NCBI GenBank assembly: GCA_052390415.1
Contig: JBQTGY010000174.1
Location: 1-9,135, forward strand
Origin: JANNWF01 sp052390415
GTDB taxonomy: Bacteria; Pseudomonadota; Gammaproteobacteria; Xanthomonadales; Xanthomonadaceae
Direction of reading: 5' to 3'
Length of the DNA: 9,135 nucleotides
In this document: in pieces, positions 1-6,771 of the stretch
How positions within the stretch are numbered: the first letter of the stretch is position 1
Layout: every line of letters begins with the position of its first letter
The notes under the pieces: model-generated
The model's database searches: none
Told to the model about the DNA's origin: nothing
The model's input: the letters and a program-made list of their open reading frames with translations, nothing else
Made by a program: the position numbers and the translations under genes

Positions 1-114
1 CCCACTTCCGCTTCATCCGTTACAGCCCACTAGTCGCACTTTCGTGAATGACACCGTCCGGCTCACTCTCGCCGTTGGGAGCATTCTTTGCCCGCATTGA
101 GCAAGCTGTGCGAA

Positions 115-1038
115 TCAGCGACTCGAATGCGTGTCCGAGCCAATCGCCGGATCGGTCACCGTCGGCCGTGCGATCTGCGATTCGCGGCGCGCGATGTAGG
201 CGGTGGAGAGGAAGATGATGGTCGAGCCCAGCAGGGTCCAGCGATCCAGGGTCTCTCCGAACAATAGCCACGCCAACATCGCCACCACTGGCAATTGCAC
301 AAAACTCATCGGCGTCAGTGCTGAGGCGTCACCCATCTTGAAAGCGCGGGTCCAGCACATGTGGCCGGAGGTGCCCAGGAAACCCGCCAGGGCGACCCAT
401 CCCCAGCCGGCCAGCGAAGGCCATTCCCACACAAACAGGGCGGGTAGCAAGGACATCGGCACCCAGATCATGGTGGTGAACAGGACGATGGCGTCGGGAT
501 GTTCAGTTCGCGACAGGAATTTTATGCTGATGGCGACGCAGCCACTCAGCACCGCCGCTGATACGGCGACCAGGCTGGCCATGGTGAAGTCGGCCGCACC
601 CGGGCGAACGATGATCAGCACGCCGATAAAGCCGATGAGCACTGCCGTCCAGCGACGCGCTCGAACCACTTCGTGCAATACCAATACCGCGCCGATGGTG
701 ACCCATAGCGGCGTCGAATACGACAGTGCCACCGCATGCGCCAACGGCAGATTCACGATGGACCAGAAGCCGGCCAACATCGAAAAGATGCCGATCGAAC
801 AGCGCAGCAAATACAGCGGCAGTTTGTCCGTGCGCAGCAGTCCTGGCCCCGCGCGGATCAGCAAGGGCAGAGCGAACAACAGTCCAAACAGATTGCGAAA
901 AAACGCGATCTCGAACGGGTGCAATTCAGCGGAGGCATAGCGGATCGAAATTGCCATGAAGCCGAACAGCACCGCGCTGGACATCATCAGCAGGCTGGCG
1001 GTGGCCAGATCCGAGCGCGGTGGCGGCGCACCAATCAC
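115..1038 (-). CDS. EamA/DMT-family permease (drug/metabolite transporter superfamily)
   Basis: Predicted inner-membrane transporter of the drug/metabolite superfamily; the substrate cannot be read from the sequence. The protein of about 307 residues is almost entirely hydrophobic, with about ten membrane segments arranged as two EamA repeats. The first repeat begins around LFGFMAISIRYASAELHPFE and has the family-typical motif AFFRNLFGLLFALPLL. The second begins around LSGCVAISIKFLSRTEHPD and carries GHMCWTRAFKMGDAS and PMSFVQLPVVAMLAWLLFGE, typical of EamA C-terminal halves. Length matches the usual 280-310. Start choice: the GTG at 1038 lies 7 nt after the murB stop and suits termination-reinitiation. 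A TTG at 1062, preceded by GGAG at about 10 nt, would give 315 residues and overlap murB by 17 nt. I prefer GTG but cannot exclude TTG. It is the last gene of the pyrD-murB group. No clear terminator follows in 1-114. The family is certain, the substrate unknown. Confidence 0.88.
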   Translation of the reverse strand: MIGAPPPRSDLATASLLMMSSAVLFGFMAISIRYASAELHPFEIAFFRNLFGLLFALPLLIRAGPGLLRTDKLPLYLLRCSIGIFSMLAGFWSIVNLPLAHAVALSYSTPLWVTIGAVLVLHEVVRARRWTAVLIGFIGVLIIVRPGAADFTMASLVAVSAAVLSGCVAISIKFLSRTEHPDAIVLFTTMIWVPMSLLPALFVWEWPSLAGWGWVALAGFLGTSGHMCWTRAFKMGDASALTPMSFVQLPVVAMLAWLLFGETLDRWTLLGSTIIFLSTAYIARRESQIARPTVTDPAIGSDTHSSR

Positions 1039-1045
1039 GTCAGGA

Positions 1046-2080
1046 TTACCACGTGGCGCCAACGATGCGCGGCTCCGGCTCGATCACCACGCCAAAGCGC
1101 TCCTTGACGCTGGCGGCCACCCGTCGCGCCAACTCAAGAATCTGCAGGCCGCTGGCATGGCCATGATTGACCAACACCAAGGCGTGCATATCAGAAACGC
1201 CGGCGTCACCCTCACGACGTCCCTTCCAGCCGCATTGTTCGATCAGCCAACCTGCCGAGAGTTTGGCCGTCTCGTTGGCATGTCCGAACACGGGCATGGA
1301 AGGGAAGGCGTGGGACAGCGGCTCCCACGTTGATCGATCCACCGTGGGGTTCTTGAAAAAGCTGCCCGCATTGCCGATCAGGATGGGATTCGGCAGCTTG
1401 GAGGCGCGCAAGCGGCTGACGGCTTCCGCGACATGCAACGGACGCGGTGTCTCGATGCCCATCTTGCCGAGCGTCTCGCGCACGCCTGAGTAGTCGAGTC
1501 GCAACGGCCGTTGGCGGTCCAGCTCAAACTCGACGGCCACGATCACCCAGCGATCTGGCTGGTGCTTGAAGACGCTGTCGCGGTAAGCAAAGCGGCAGGC
1601 TTCATTGGGCAGTCGCACGATGTCCAGCGTCTGTCGATCCAAGGCTTCGACGGTACGAATGAACTCCGCGACTTCGGCACCGTAGGCGCCGATATTCTGG
1701 ATGGGCGACGCACCCACAGAGCCCGGGATCAAGGCCATGTTTTCCAGGCCATGCAGACCACGGGCCACACTCCAGTGCACCAGATCGTCCCAACGTTCGC
1801 CCGCCGCCGCCCTCACCAAAACGCGGTTGCCGTCGTCCTTCAGCACTTCGATGCCCGGCAGTGACAACGACACCAACAACCCTGGCACATCGCCGGCGAG
1901 CAGCAAGTTGCTCCCTTCGCCCAGCACCAAAGCGGGCAGGCGAGCGTAATCGGGGTGGGCAAACAGGTCGGCCAAGCCATCAACACTGCGCACGTCGGCC
2001 AACAGTTCCGCCCTCGCGGTGACCCGGAAGGTGCTGAGTGCGGCCAGCGGCGCGTTAGGCCGCAGGGTGTAGTCGCTCAT
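1046..2080 (-). CDS. murB: UDP-N-acetylenolpyruvoylglucosamine reductase MurB
   Basis: Cytoplasmic FAD enzyme that reduces UDP-GlcNAc-enolpyruvate to UDP-MurNAc with NADPH, the second committed step of peptidoglycan precursor synthesis. Numbering from MSDYTLRP, the 344 residues match the E. coli type (342). The FAD-binding half has LVLGEGSNLLL (51-61), ENMALIPGSVGASPIQNIGA (113-132) and YRDSVFKH (166-173, active-site Arg167). The substrate-binding domain has GNAGSFFKNP (236-245), where Ser240 is the expected proton donor, and IEPEPRIVG near the end, with Glu336 equivalent to E. coli Glu325. All three catalytic positions are therefore present. Start: this ATG overlaps the upstream pyrD stop as ATGA, which suggests translational coupling. 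An in-frame start 48 nt further upstream would lie inside pyrD and adds a sequence unlike MurB N-termini. I see no strong ribosome binding site of its own, in line with coupling. Confidence 0.97.
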   Translation of the reverse strand: MSDYTLRPNAPLAALSTFRVTARAELLADVRSVDGLADLFAHPDYARLPALVLGEGSNLLLAGDVPGLLVSLSLPGIEVLKDDGNRVLVRAAAGERWDDLVHWSVARGLHGLENMALIPGSVGASPIQNIGAYGAEVAEFIRTVEALDRQTLDIVRLPNEACRFAYRDSVFKHQPDRWVIVAVEFELDRQRPLRLDYSGVRETLGKMGIETPRPLHVAEAVSRLRASKLPNPILIGNAGSFFKNPTVDRSTWEPLSHAFPSMPVFGHANETAKLSAGWLIEQCGWKGRREGDAGVSDMHALVLVNHGHASGLQILELARRVAASVKERFGVVIEPEPRIVGATW

Positions 2081-3117
2081 CCGGTGCTGCTGGGCGCTTC
2101 CCGGCGACGCCGGATCGCTTCGACACACTCGCGGATCAACGCGGGCCCTTGATAGATCAACCCCGTGTAAAACTGGATCACCGTAGCGCCTGCGGCAATC
2201 TTGCCTGCTGCATCCGCGCCGCTGGAGATTCCGCCCACACCGATGATCGGAATCGAAGTTGGCAGGCGCGCACGCAGCCGGCGCAGCAAATAGGTCGAAT
2301 GTGCATACAGCGGTTTGCCTGACAGTCCACCCGCTTCATTGGCGTGTTCCTGACCGGACACTTGACTGCGATCCACGGTGGTGTTGGTGGCGATCACGCC
2401 ATCGATCTGCGCGCGCTCGAACACTTCGGCCATGGCGTCGATTTCGAAATCGAACAGGTCCGGGGCGATCTTGACCAGCAAGGGCTTGCGCGAACCGTGT
2501 TTGGCCGCGAGCAATTCCTGGCGCTCACGCAAGGTGCCGATCAGTCGGCGCAACGCGTCCTCCTGCTGGAGGTCGCGCAGGCCGTTGGTATTCGGAGACG
2601 AAATGTTGACGACGACGTAACTCGCCGCCGGATACACCCGCTCCAGACAGTGCAGGTAATCGTCCGCGGCTCGCTCGTTCGGCGTATTCGCATTTTTGCC
2701 AATATTGATGCCAAGCACGCCGCGATAACGTGCTCGCTCGACGTTATTCAGAAGCGCATCGACGCCTGCGTTGTTGAAGCCCAACCGATTGATCACGGCC
2801 TGCTGTTTGGGCAGCCGAAACATGCGTGGGCGCGGATTTCCAACCTGCGCCTTGGGCGTAACCGTGCCGACCTCGATGAATCCGAAGCCGAGCGCGGCAA
2901 GCGCGTCGATATAGGCACCGTTCTTGTCCATGCCAGCGGCCAGACCCACCGGGTTCTCGAAGGTAAGGCCCATCACCTTCACTGGCATTGGCTTCGGCCG
3001 CACCGCCAGCAAGGGGTTCAAGCCCGTGCGGTAAGCCGTCTCGATTGCCTGCAAGCCGAGCCCATGCGCGCGCTCGGGATCGAGACGAAACAGCAATGAG
3101 CGGGCGAGGGAATACAT
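2077..3117 (-). CDS. pyrD: Dihydroorotate dehydrogenase (quinone), class 2
   Basis: Membrane-associated FMN enzyme that oxidises dihydroorotate to orotate and passes electrons to quinone, the fourth step of de novo UMP synthesis. The 346 residues fit the class 2 length. The N-terminus MYSLARSLLFRLDPERAHGL is the class 2 membrane-binding helical extension, absent from class 1 enzymes. Family motifs follow: NPVGLAAGMDKNG (55-67), GFGFIEVGTVTPKAQ (77-91), NRLGFNN (110-116), NISSPNTNGLR (171-181) with Ser174 at the catalytic base position (E. coli Ser175), KIAPD (216-220), ATNTT (243-247) and the C-terminal FMN phosphate motif IIGVGGISSG (291-300). The start is fixed by alignment with other class 2 N-termini, but no Shine-Dalgarno sequence is visible: the bases before ATG are pyrimidine-rich. 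It lies 22 nt after the DUF4190-like gene and overlaps murB by 4 nt, so it is probably part of one transcript. Confidence 0.98.
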   Translation of the reverse strand: MYSLARSLLFRLDPERAHGLGLQAIETAYRTGLNPLLAVRPKPMPVKVMGLTFENPVGLAAGMDKNGAYIDALAALGFGFIEVGTVTPKAQVGNPRPRMFRLPKQQAVINRLGFNNAGVDALLNNVERARYRGVLGINIGKNANTPNERAADDYLHCLERVYPAASYVVVNISSPNTNGLRDLQQEDALRRLIGTLRERQELLAAKHGSRKPLLVKIAPDLFDFEIDAMAEVFERAQIDGVIATNTTVDRSQVSGQEHANEAGGLSGKPLYAHSTYLLRRLRARLPTSIPIIGVGGISSGADAAGKIAAGATVIQFYTGLIYQGPALIRECVEAIRRRREAPSSTG

Positions 3118-3139
3118 GGGGGAAGGAAAGGTCTGAGCG

Positions 3140-3430
3140 TCAGTGACCGTTGATGCCGGCCAAGCTCAAAAACACTGCCACCCCAAACACGACCACCAGT
3201 ATCGCCAGCACACAGGCAGCCAGGTTCGCATAGCCGAGAATCAAGCCGGCCATCGCCATTCCATCGCCATCGACGCTGCCGCCGCTGCGGCGAATCTCAC
3301 CGCGTGCCATATGGCCGGCGACCACAGCGACGATGGCAGCTGCCAACGGCAACAGCAGCCAGCTGGCAACGCCAAAGCTCAAACTGACGATGGCTGCCGT
3401 CGAAGTCGGGCGAAGAGTGTTCGCGTTCAT
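3140..3430 (-). CDS. Small DUF4190-like two-helix membrane protein
   Basis: A 96-residue predicted inner-membrane protein of unknown function. Two hydrophobic segments (about residues 12-40 and 60-90) flank a short polar loop, GHMARGEIRRSGGSVDGDGM, followed by AMAGLILGYANL. The pattern of an alanine-rich first helix, a GHxARxxIRRS loop and a GxxxAxxGLILGY second helix is what I recognise from the DUF4190 family, whose molecular role is not known. There is no signal peptidase site and no catalytic motif. It lies 62 nt downstream of the aldehyde dehydrogenase and 22 nt upstream of pyrD, so it probably heads or shares the pyrD-murB transcript. No clear ribosome binding site is visible before the ATG at 3430. 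The family call rests on pattern recognition. That it is a real gene is supported by its coherent membrane topology and its fit between neighbours. Confidence 0.82.
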   Translation of the reverse strand: MNANTLRPTSTAAIVSLSFGVASWLLLPLAAAIVAVVAGHMARGEIRRSGGSVDGDGMAMAGLILGYANLAACVLAILVVVFGVAVFLSLAGINGH

Positions 3431-3492
3431 GATGGCCGAAAGGCTACTGGAAACGCCGCCAATTTCACCAGCGTGCTCAAAAGTTCACGTGC

Positions 3493-5025
3493 TCAGAAAT
3501 CAAACTTGATGCCCTGCGCCAACGGCAGCGCATCGGAGTAGTTGATGGTATTGGTCTGCCGGCGCATGTAGACCTTCCACGAATCCGATCCGGATTCGCG
3601 ACCGCCGCCGGTTTCCTTCTCGCCGCCGAACGCGCCGCCGATCTCAGCGCCTGATGTGCCGATGTTGACGTTGGCAATGCCACAGTCTGATCCCGCTGCC
3701 GTCAGGAATTTCTCGGCTGCCTTCACTTTGGCGGTGAAAATGGCAGACGACAGTCCCTGCGGTACAGCGTTCTGCATCGCGATGGCTTCATCCAAGGTGT
3801 CGAACGGCATCACGTACAGGATCGGCGCAAACGTTTCCGTCTGCACCACGGCACAACTGTTGTCGACGCCGGTGATCAGGGTTGGCTGCACGAAATTACC
3901 CGGACGATCAAGCACGTGTCCGCCTGAACGAACCACGCCACCGGCCGCGATGGCCTGCTCGATGGCCTTCTGATAGCCGCTGACTGCCGCCTTGTCGATC
4001 AGCGGACCCATCAAGGTTGACGGATCGTTGGGATCTCCGATGCGCGATTCAATCTGTCCGTAGGCCTTGACCAGGGTCGCCACGACATCGGCAAAAATCG
4101 AACTCTGCACAAATACTCGGCGCGTGCTGGTGCAGCGCTGGCCGGCGGTGCCCACGGCGCCAAACACGATCGCTGGAATGGCCAGCTTCAGATCGGCCGA
4201 CTCATCAACGATCATTGCGTTGTTGCCTCCCAACTCCAGCAGCGAGCGACCCATACGCCGCGCCACGCGCTCACCGACCATGCGGCCGACGTGGGTCGAG
4301 CCGGTGAAACTGATCAGCGGAATGCGCTTGTCGTCGACAAACGTCTGAGCCAGTTCGGTGCCGGCATCATTGAACAGGAAGAACAGGTCGGGAAAGCCCG
4401 CCGCGCGCAACGCTTCATTGCAGATTTTCATCGACGCAACAGCAGTCAGCGGCGTCTTCGGCGACGGTTTCCAGATGCTGATGTCACCGCAGATTGCGGC
4501 CAGGAAGGTGTTCCACGCCCAAACAGCAACTGGAAAATTGAAGGCACTGACCACACCGACCAAACCCAGCGGATGCCACTGTTCGAACATGCGGTGGCCG
4601 GGTCTTTCGGAATGCATGCTCAGGCCGTACATCATGCGGCTCTGACCGACCGCGAAATCAGCGATGTCGATCATCTCCTGCACTTCGCCGTCGCCCTCGG
4701 CCTTGATCTTGCCCATTTCGAGCGCGACCAAGCTGCCCAAGGCGTCCTTGTGCTTGCGCAGGGCTTCGCCACACAGTCGAATCGCTTCGCCGCGGCGCGG
4801 TGCAGGGGTGACGCGCCACACCGCAAACGCCGCTTCCGCGCGCGTAACCAAGGTCTCGTAGTCGCTGGCAGAGCTGGCATACACGGTGGCGATGGGCTCG
4901 TTGGTCGCGGGATTGACCGAGGTCAGCGCGCCGGCATCGCGCGTCGTCGACCACTCGCCTTGACCCAGGTAAGTGCCGGATTCGGCGCTGCCGAGTCCCA
5001 GTGCAGCCAAGATGTTTGCAGACAT
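3493..5025 (-). CDS. amaB: Antiquitin-type (ALDH7) aldehyde dehydrogenase, probable L-piperideine-6-carboxylate/aminoadipate-semialdehyde dehydrogenase
   Basis: NAD(P)-dependent aldehyde dehydrogenase of 510 residues. The ALDH7 family oxidises alpha-aminoadipate semialdehyde (in equilibrium with piperideine-6-carboxylate) to aminoadipate in lysine and pipecolate catabolism. Visible features are AFNFPVAVWAWN (161-172) in the cofactor pocket, the Rossmann motif FTGSTHVGRMVGE (240-252), LLELGGNNA with general base Glu264, and TAGQRCTSTRR with nucleophile Cys298 followed by Arg residues seen in antiquitins. The C-terminus GGGRESGSDSWKVYMRR then TINYSDALPLAQGIKFDF is the signature of ALDH7 rather than of other ALDH classes. 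Start: GGAGG at 5030-5034 sits 4 nt before ATG 5025. An upstream in-frame start would add 17 unrelated residues. An 8-bp inverted repeat lies just upstream (5052-5077). No other lysine-degradation gene is in the window, so the substrate comes from family resemblance. The symbol amaB is a family-level suggestion. Confidence 0.93.
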   Translation of the reverse strand: MSANILAALGLGSAESGTYLGQGEWSTTRDAGALTSVNPATNEPIATVYASSASDYETLVTRAEAAFAVWRVTPAPRRGEAIRLCGEALRKHKDALGSLVALEMGKIKAEGDGEVQEMIDIADFAVGQSRMMYGLSMHSERPGHRMFEQWHPLGLVGVVSAFNFPVAVWAWNTFLAAICGDISIWKPSPKTPLTAVASMKICNEALRAAGFPDLFFLFNDAGTELAQTFVDDKRIPLISFTGSTHVGRMVGERVARRMGRSLLELGGNNAMIVDESADLKLAIPAIVFGAVGTAGQRCTSTRRVFVQSSIFADVVATLVKAYGQIESRIGDPNDPSTLMGPLIDKAAVSGYQKAIEQAIAAGGVVRSGGHVLDRPGNFVQPTLITGVDNSCAVVQTETFAPILYVMPFDTLDEAIAMQNAVPQGLSSAIFTAKVKAAEKFLTAAGSDCGIANVNIGTSGAEIGGAFGGEKETGGGRESGSDSWKVYMRRQTNTINYSDALPLAQGIKFDF

Positions 5026-5029
5026 GAAT

Positions 5030-5034
5030 CCTCC
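5030..5034 (-). promoter_or_regulatory. Strong ribosome binding site of the ALDH7 gene
   Basis: Read on the minus strand, GGAGG followed by ATTC precedes ATG 5025. It decides the start in favour of MSANILAALG over the longer in-frame ORF that begins 51 nt upstream. Confidence 0.8.
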
Positions 5035-5051
5035 AACGTGAAAGCGGTTTG

Positions 5052-5077
5052 GTTGTGCAAAGTATCGAGTGCACAAC
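5052..5077. promoter_or_regulatory. Inverted repeat upstream of the ALDH7 gene, candidate operator
   Basis: GTTGTGCA and TGCACAAC form perfect 8-bp arms separated by 10 bp. The centre lies about 40 bp upstream of the ATG at 5025, in the only gap between tRNA-Arg and the aldehyde dehydrogenase. Dyads of this size are typical of dimeric repressor or activator sites. The spacer is too long for a compact RNA hairpin and there is no T-tract, so a DNA operator seems likelier than a terminator. Which regulator would bind cannot be told from the window. Confidence 0.4.
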
Positions 5078-5104
5078 GTTCGGGATGAGCGGCAACCCGC
5101 ATGC

Positions 5105-5123
5105 GAAACGGCGTCACACGCCG
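5105..5123 (-). terminator. Possible weak intrinsic terminator after tRNA-Arg
   Basis: Read on the minus strand, CGGCGT-GTG-ACGCCG makes a 6-bp GC-rich stem with a 3-nt loop, followed by a short TTTC. It begins 8 nt after the tRNA-Arg 3' end. The T-tract is poor, so efficiency is doubtful. Confidence 0.45.
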
Positions 5124-5131
5124 GCCTTTGC

Positions 5132-5208
5132 TGGCGGCCCCGACACGATTCGAACGTGCGACCGTCCCCTTAGGAGGGGGACGCTCTATCCATCTGAGCT
5201 ACGGGGCC
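5132..5208 (-). tRNA. tRNA-Arg (anticodon CCU)
   Basis: The reverse complement folds into a full cloverleaf of 77 nt: acceptor stem GGCCCCG/CGGGGCC (7 bp), D-arm GCTC/GAGC, anticodon stem TCCCC/GGGGA with loop CTCCTAA, T-arm GCACG/CGTGT (one G-U pair) with loop TTCGAAT, discriminator G and an encoded CCA. The anticodon CCU (5172-5174 on the plus strand) reads the rare arginine codon AGG. The gene has its own -10-like element upstream and is separated from tRNA-Ala by a terminator, so it is probably a single-gene transcript. Confidence 0.97.
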
Positions 5209-5219
5209 TTGCAGCCGAT

Positions 5220-5225
5220 GTCATA
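5220..5225 (-). promoter_or_regulatory. Candidate -10 element for tRNA-Arg
   Basis: TATGAC on the minus strand ends 11 nt before the tRNA 5' end, a spacing that would give a very short leader. No convincing -35 hexamer lies 16-18 bp upstream. That region is instead partly occupied by the dyad CCAAAC-ACGC-GTTTGG (5235-5250), whose role is unclear. Confidence 0.35.
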
Positions 5226-5258
5226 CGGGACGCGCCAAACACGCGTTTGGTGCTTGCC

Positions 5259-5292
5259 GAAAACAACAACGGCGCCTTGAGGGCGCCGTTGT
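5259..5292 (-). terminator. Intrinsic terminator of tRNA-Ala
   Basis: Plus-strand arms ACAACGGCGCC (5266-5276) and GGCGCCGTTGT (5282-5292) pair perfectly over 11 bp around a 5-nt loop. On the minus strand the hairpin is followed by TGTTTTC, a usable U-tract. On the plus strand there is no T-run, so it acts in the tRNA-Ala to tRNA-Arg direction. It begins about 60 nt after the tRNA-Ala 3' end and separates the two tRNA transcripts. Confidence 0.85.
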
Positions 5293-5353
5293 CATGAAAC
5301 TGCGGTGTGACTGCGAACGGGTGCGCCGACACATCGCATGATGCTGGAAAAAA

Positions 5354-5429
<76 letters not shown>

Positions 5430-5441
5430 ACGAAGCGCGCC

Positions 5442-5447
5442 ATCATA
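5442..5447 (-). promoter_or_regulatory. -10 element of the tRNA-Ala promoter with GC-rich discriminator
   Basis: TATGAT on the minus strand is one base from the consensus TATAAT and ends 12 nt before the mature tRNA 5' end. The bases between, GGCGCGC then TTCG, are the GC-rich discriminator typical of stable-RNA promoters under stringent control. The expected -35 position 17 bp upstream reads TAGCCA, a poor match, so this is a partial promoter call. Confidence 0.5.
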
Positions 5448-5517
5448 GCGACGAGCGACGCGGCTGGCTAGCCCAAATGTGTGGGCGCGATTCGCCGAAC
5501 ACCACGGCGTTGCCTAA

Positions 5518-6600
5518 TCAACGTATTGCAAACCCGATCGCGGGCTCCAGCAGCGGTCGCCGCCAACCCTCCAATGCCGTTGGCCATGTTTGATCCAGCA
5601 CCAGTGATTCCAGATGTCGACGCGCAGCCAGCACGCCCTCCGGTAACTCCAGGGTGATGGCGAGCGACGCTACCGCCTCCTGCAAACGTTTCAGGATGGC
5701 GCGCTCGGCGCTACCCGGATCGCTTGCCAGAGGCATGGCTTGTTCTTCGGCAGTGGCGGGTCGCGACAACTCCTCCCACAGTGCTTCCCGCTGCTTGCGC
5801 GGCGCGCCCGGGGTGCTATCCAACAGCTGATCCAGCCCTTCGCGCGAGGCGGGCGGGCGGTCCGCCAGTCGCACTAGCAGCGAGTTGTCGAGGATCCAGC
5901 CGCGTGGCTTGTTGGCGCGGCGGGCCTCCGCGTCACGCCAACTGAGCAGGCGACAGACGCGAACTTGCGCGGCTGCGGGCAAGCGTTGAGCGGGCCGGAA
6001 GGTGAGGTGAGGGTGGGGGTTGGCGGTCTGCGACTGCGCAGCGCTCAACAGGCGTGCGCAATCCTGTTCCGCCCATTCCATCCGACCCAGCATCTGCAAT
6101 CGCTCGATGATGACCTCGGCTGCCTCTTGTAGATGACGCACATCATCCGCCGCATAGGCCAACTGTGCGGCGGACAATGGACGCCGCAGCCAGTCCGTGC
6201 GGGTCTCGGACTTGGACAGCACCACCCCGACCGTCGCTTCAACGAGCTTCTGCAAACTCAGTCCAGCACCCATCCCAGCGAGGCTGGCCGCAATTTGCGT
6301 GTCAAAAAGACGTTGAGGCAGTCGTTGACATGCGACCAGCAACGCCTCCAGATCTTCACTGGCGCTGTGCATGATGATGGTGGGGCAACGATCAAGCAGG
6401 CGGGCGAGGGCGGCTGCACTGCCGTCGGGCAGTGGATCGATCAAGGCGATCGCACCATCCAAAGCCACCTGCACCAAACCCAGTTGGGCAAAGTAGGTGC
6501 GCTCGCGAACGAACTCGGTATCCATTGCCAGCAGCGCCGGCGAGCGTCCCTCCTGCCAACCGTCCAAGCGGCCTGGGGTGTCAATAAATGCAACGTCCAT
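5518..6600 (-). CDS. rnd: Ribonuclease D
   Basis: 3'-5' exoribonuclease that trims the 3' ends of tRNA and other stable RNA precursors in the cytoplasm. The 360 residues compare with about 375 in E. coli. The N-terminal DEDDy exonuclease domain (about 1-170) shows Exo I AMDTEFVRERTYFAQLGLVQ with Asp27 and Glu29, Exo II MHSASEDLEAL with Asp83, and Exo III YAADDVRHL with Tyr149 and Asp153. All four acidic residues and the tyrosine are therefore present. A HRDC-type helical region follows (about 205-285, with LSWRDAEARRANKPRGWILD and LVRLADRPP). The ATG at 6600 fits the family N-terminus. AGGAG lies about 12 nt upstream, slightly far. It is transcribed divergently from the FGE-like lipoprotein and lies upstream of two tRNA genes on the same strand, a fitting but possibly accidental neighbourhood. 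Confidence 0.96.
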   Translation of the reverse strand: MDVAFIDTPGRLDGWQEGRSPALLAMDTEFVRERTYFAQLGLVQVALDGAIALIDPLPDGSAAALARLLDRCPTIIMHSASEDLEALLVACQRLPQRLFDTQIAASLAGMGAGLSLQKLVEATVGVVLSKSETRTDWLRRPLSAAQLAYAADDVRHLQEAAEVIIERLQMLGRMEWAEQDCARLLSAAQSQTANPHPHLTFRPAQRLPAAAQVRVCRLLSWRDAEARRANKPRGWILDNSLLVRLADRPPASREGLDQLLDSTPGAPRKQREALWEELSRPATAEEQAMPLASDPGSAERAILKRLQEAVASLAITLELPEGVLAARRHLESLVLDQTWPTALEGWRRPLLEPAIGFAIR

Positions 6601-6661
6601 GCGGTCGAAAGCGCTCCTGTTTGATGGCGATAACCCGATTGGTTGCGCCCACCCATGCGAT

Positions 6662-6700
6662 AGCCTACCGTGGGAAACCGCTGAAGGAGATAGGTTTTTT
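6662..6700 (+). promoter_or_regulatory. Structured 5' leader holding the Shine-Dalgarno sequence of the leader ORF
   Basis: The run AAGGAGAT (6684-6691) is the best ribosome binding site in the window, 9 nt before ATG 6701. It sits in a possible fold. AGCCTA (6662-6667) can pair with TAGGTT (6691-6696, one G-U), and inside it GTGG-GAAA-CCGC (6670-6681) forms a small hairpin with a GNRA tetraloop. The Shine-Dalgarno sequence would then lie in an internal loop. A T6 run (6695-6700) directly precedes the ATG. The fold is read by eye and its energy was not computed. Confidence 0.35.
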
Positions 6701-6754
6701 ATGCGCAGTCTCGAGTTTCCACGGCCGTCAAAGCAACTTGAACCAAACTCTTGA
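6701..6754 (+). CDS. Short leader ORF (17 codons) overlapping the lipoprotein start region
   Basis: The ORF encodes MRSLEFPRPSKQLEPNS. It is supported by a near-perfect Shine-Dalgarno sequence (AAGGAGAT, 9 nt spacing) in the intergenic region between the divergent rnd and lipoprotein genes. The lipoprotein has no ribosome binding site of its own. The TGA stop at 6752-6754 overlaps a possible TTG start of the lipoprotein at 6751-6753 (TTGA), and the ATG at 6772 is only 17 nt further on. This suggests translational coupling or a regulatory leader peptide. The peptide has no signal sequence and no run of one amino acid that would point to attenuation by a given tRNA. It could also be an unused ATG downstream of a strong ribosome binding site. 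I do not recognise the peptide. Confidence 0.45.
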   Translation: MRSLEFPRPSKQLEPNS

Positions 6755-6771
6755 TTGTGTTTTGTAACCCT

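Noticed and set aside
1..114. Searched for a terminator or gene end downstream of the EamA gene
   Set aside because: No GC-rich hairpin with a T-tract and no convincing coding frame was found in this stretch.
203..940. Open frame on the plus strand across the EamA transporter gene
   Set aside because: Antisense to a clear ten-segment membrane protein. The translation is rich in Ser, Arg and Thr without motifs.
2344..3099. 251-codon open frame on the plus strand inside pyrD
   Set aside because: Antisense to pyrD, whose family motifs are complete; no motifs of its own.
3472..3495. Direct repeat CGTGCTCA with 16-bp period at the ALDH7 stop codon
   Set aside because: Two 8-bp copies only, one inside the stop codon region; it can easily occur by chance and has no partner element.
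5471..5509. Two small hairpins downstream of rnd (GCCCA/TGGGC and CGCCG/CGGCG) as a terminator
   Set aside because: Stems of only 5 bp and no U-tract on the minus strand; the region also overlaps the upstream part of the tRNA-Ala promoter.
6639..6666. Possible plus-strand promoter TTGGTT-N16-TAGCCT for the lipoprotein
   Set aside because: The -10 match is poor and TAGCCT overlaps the proposed leader stem. The support is not strong enough to list it.
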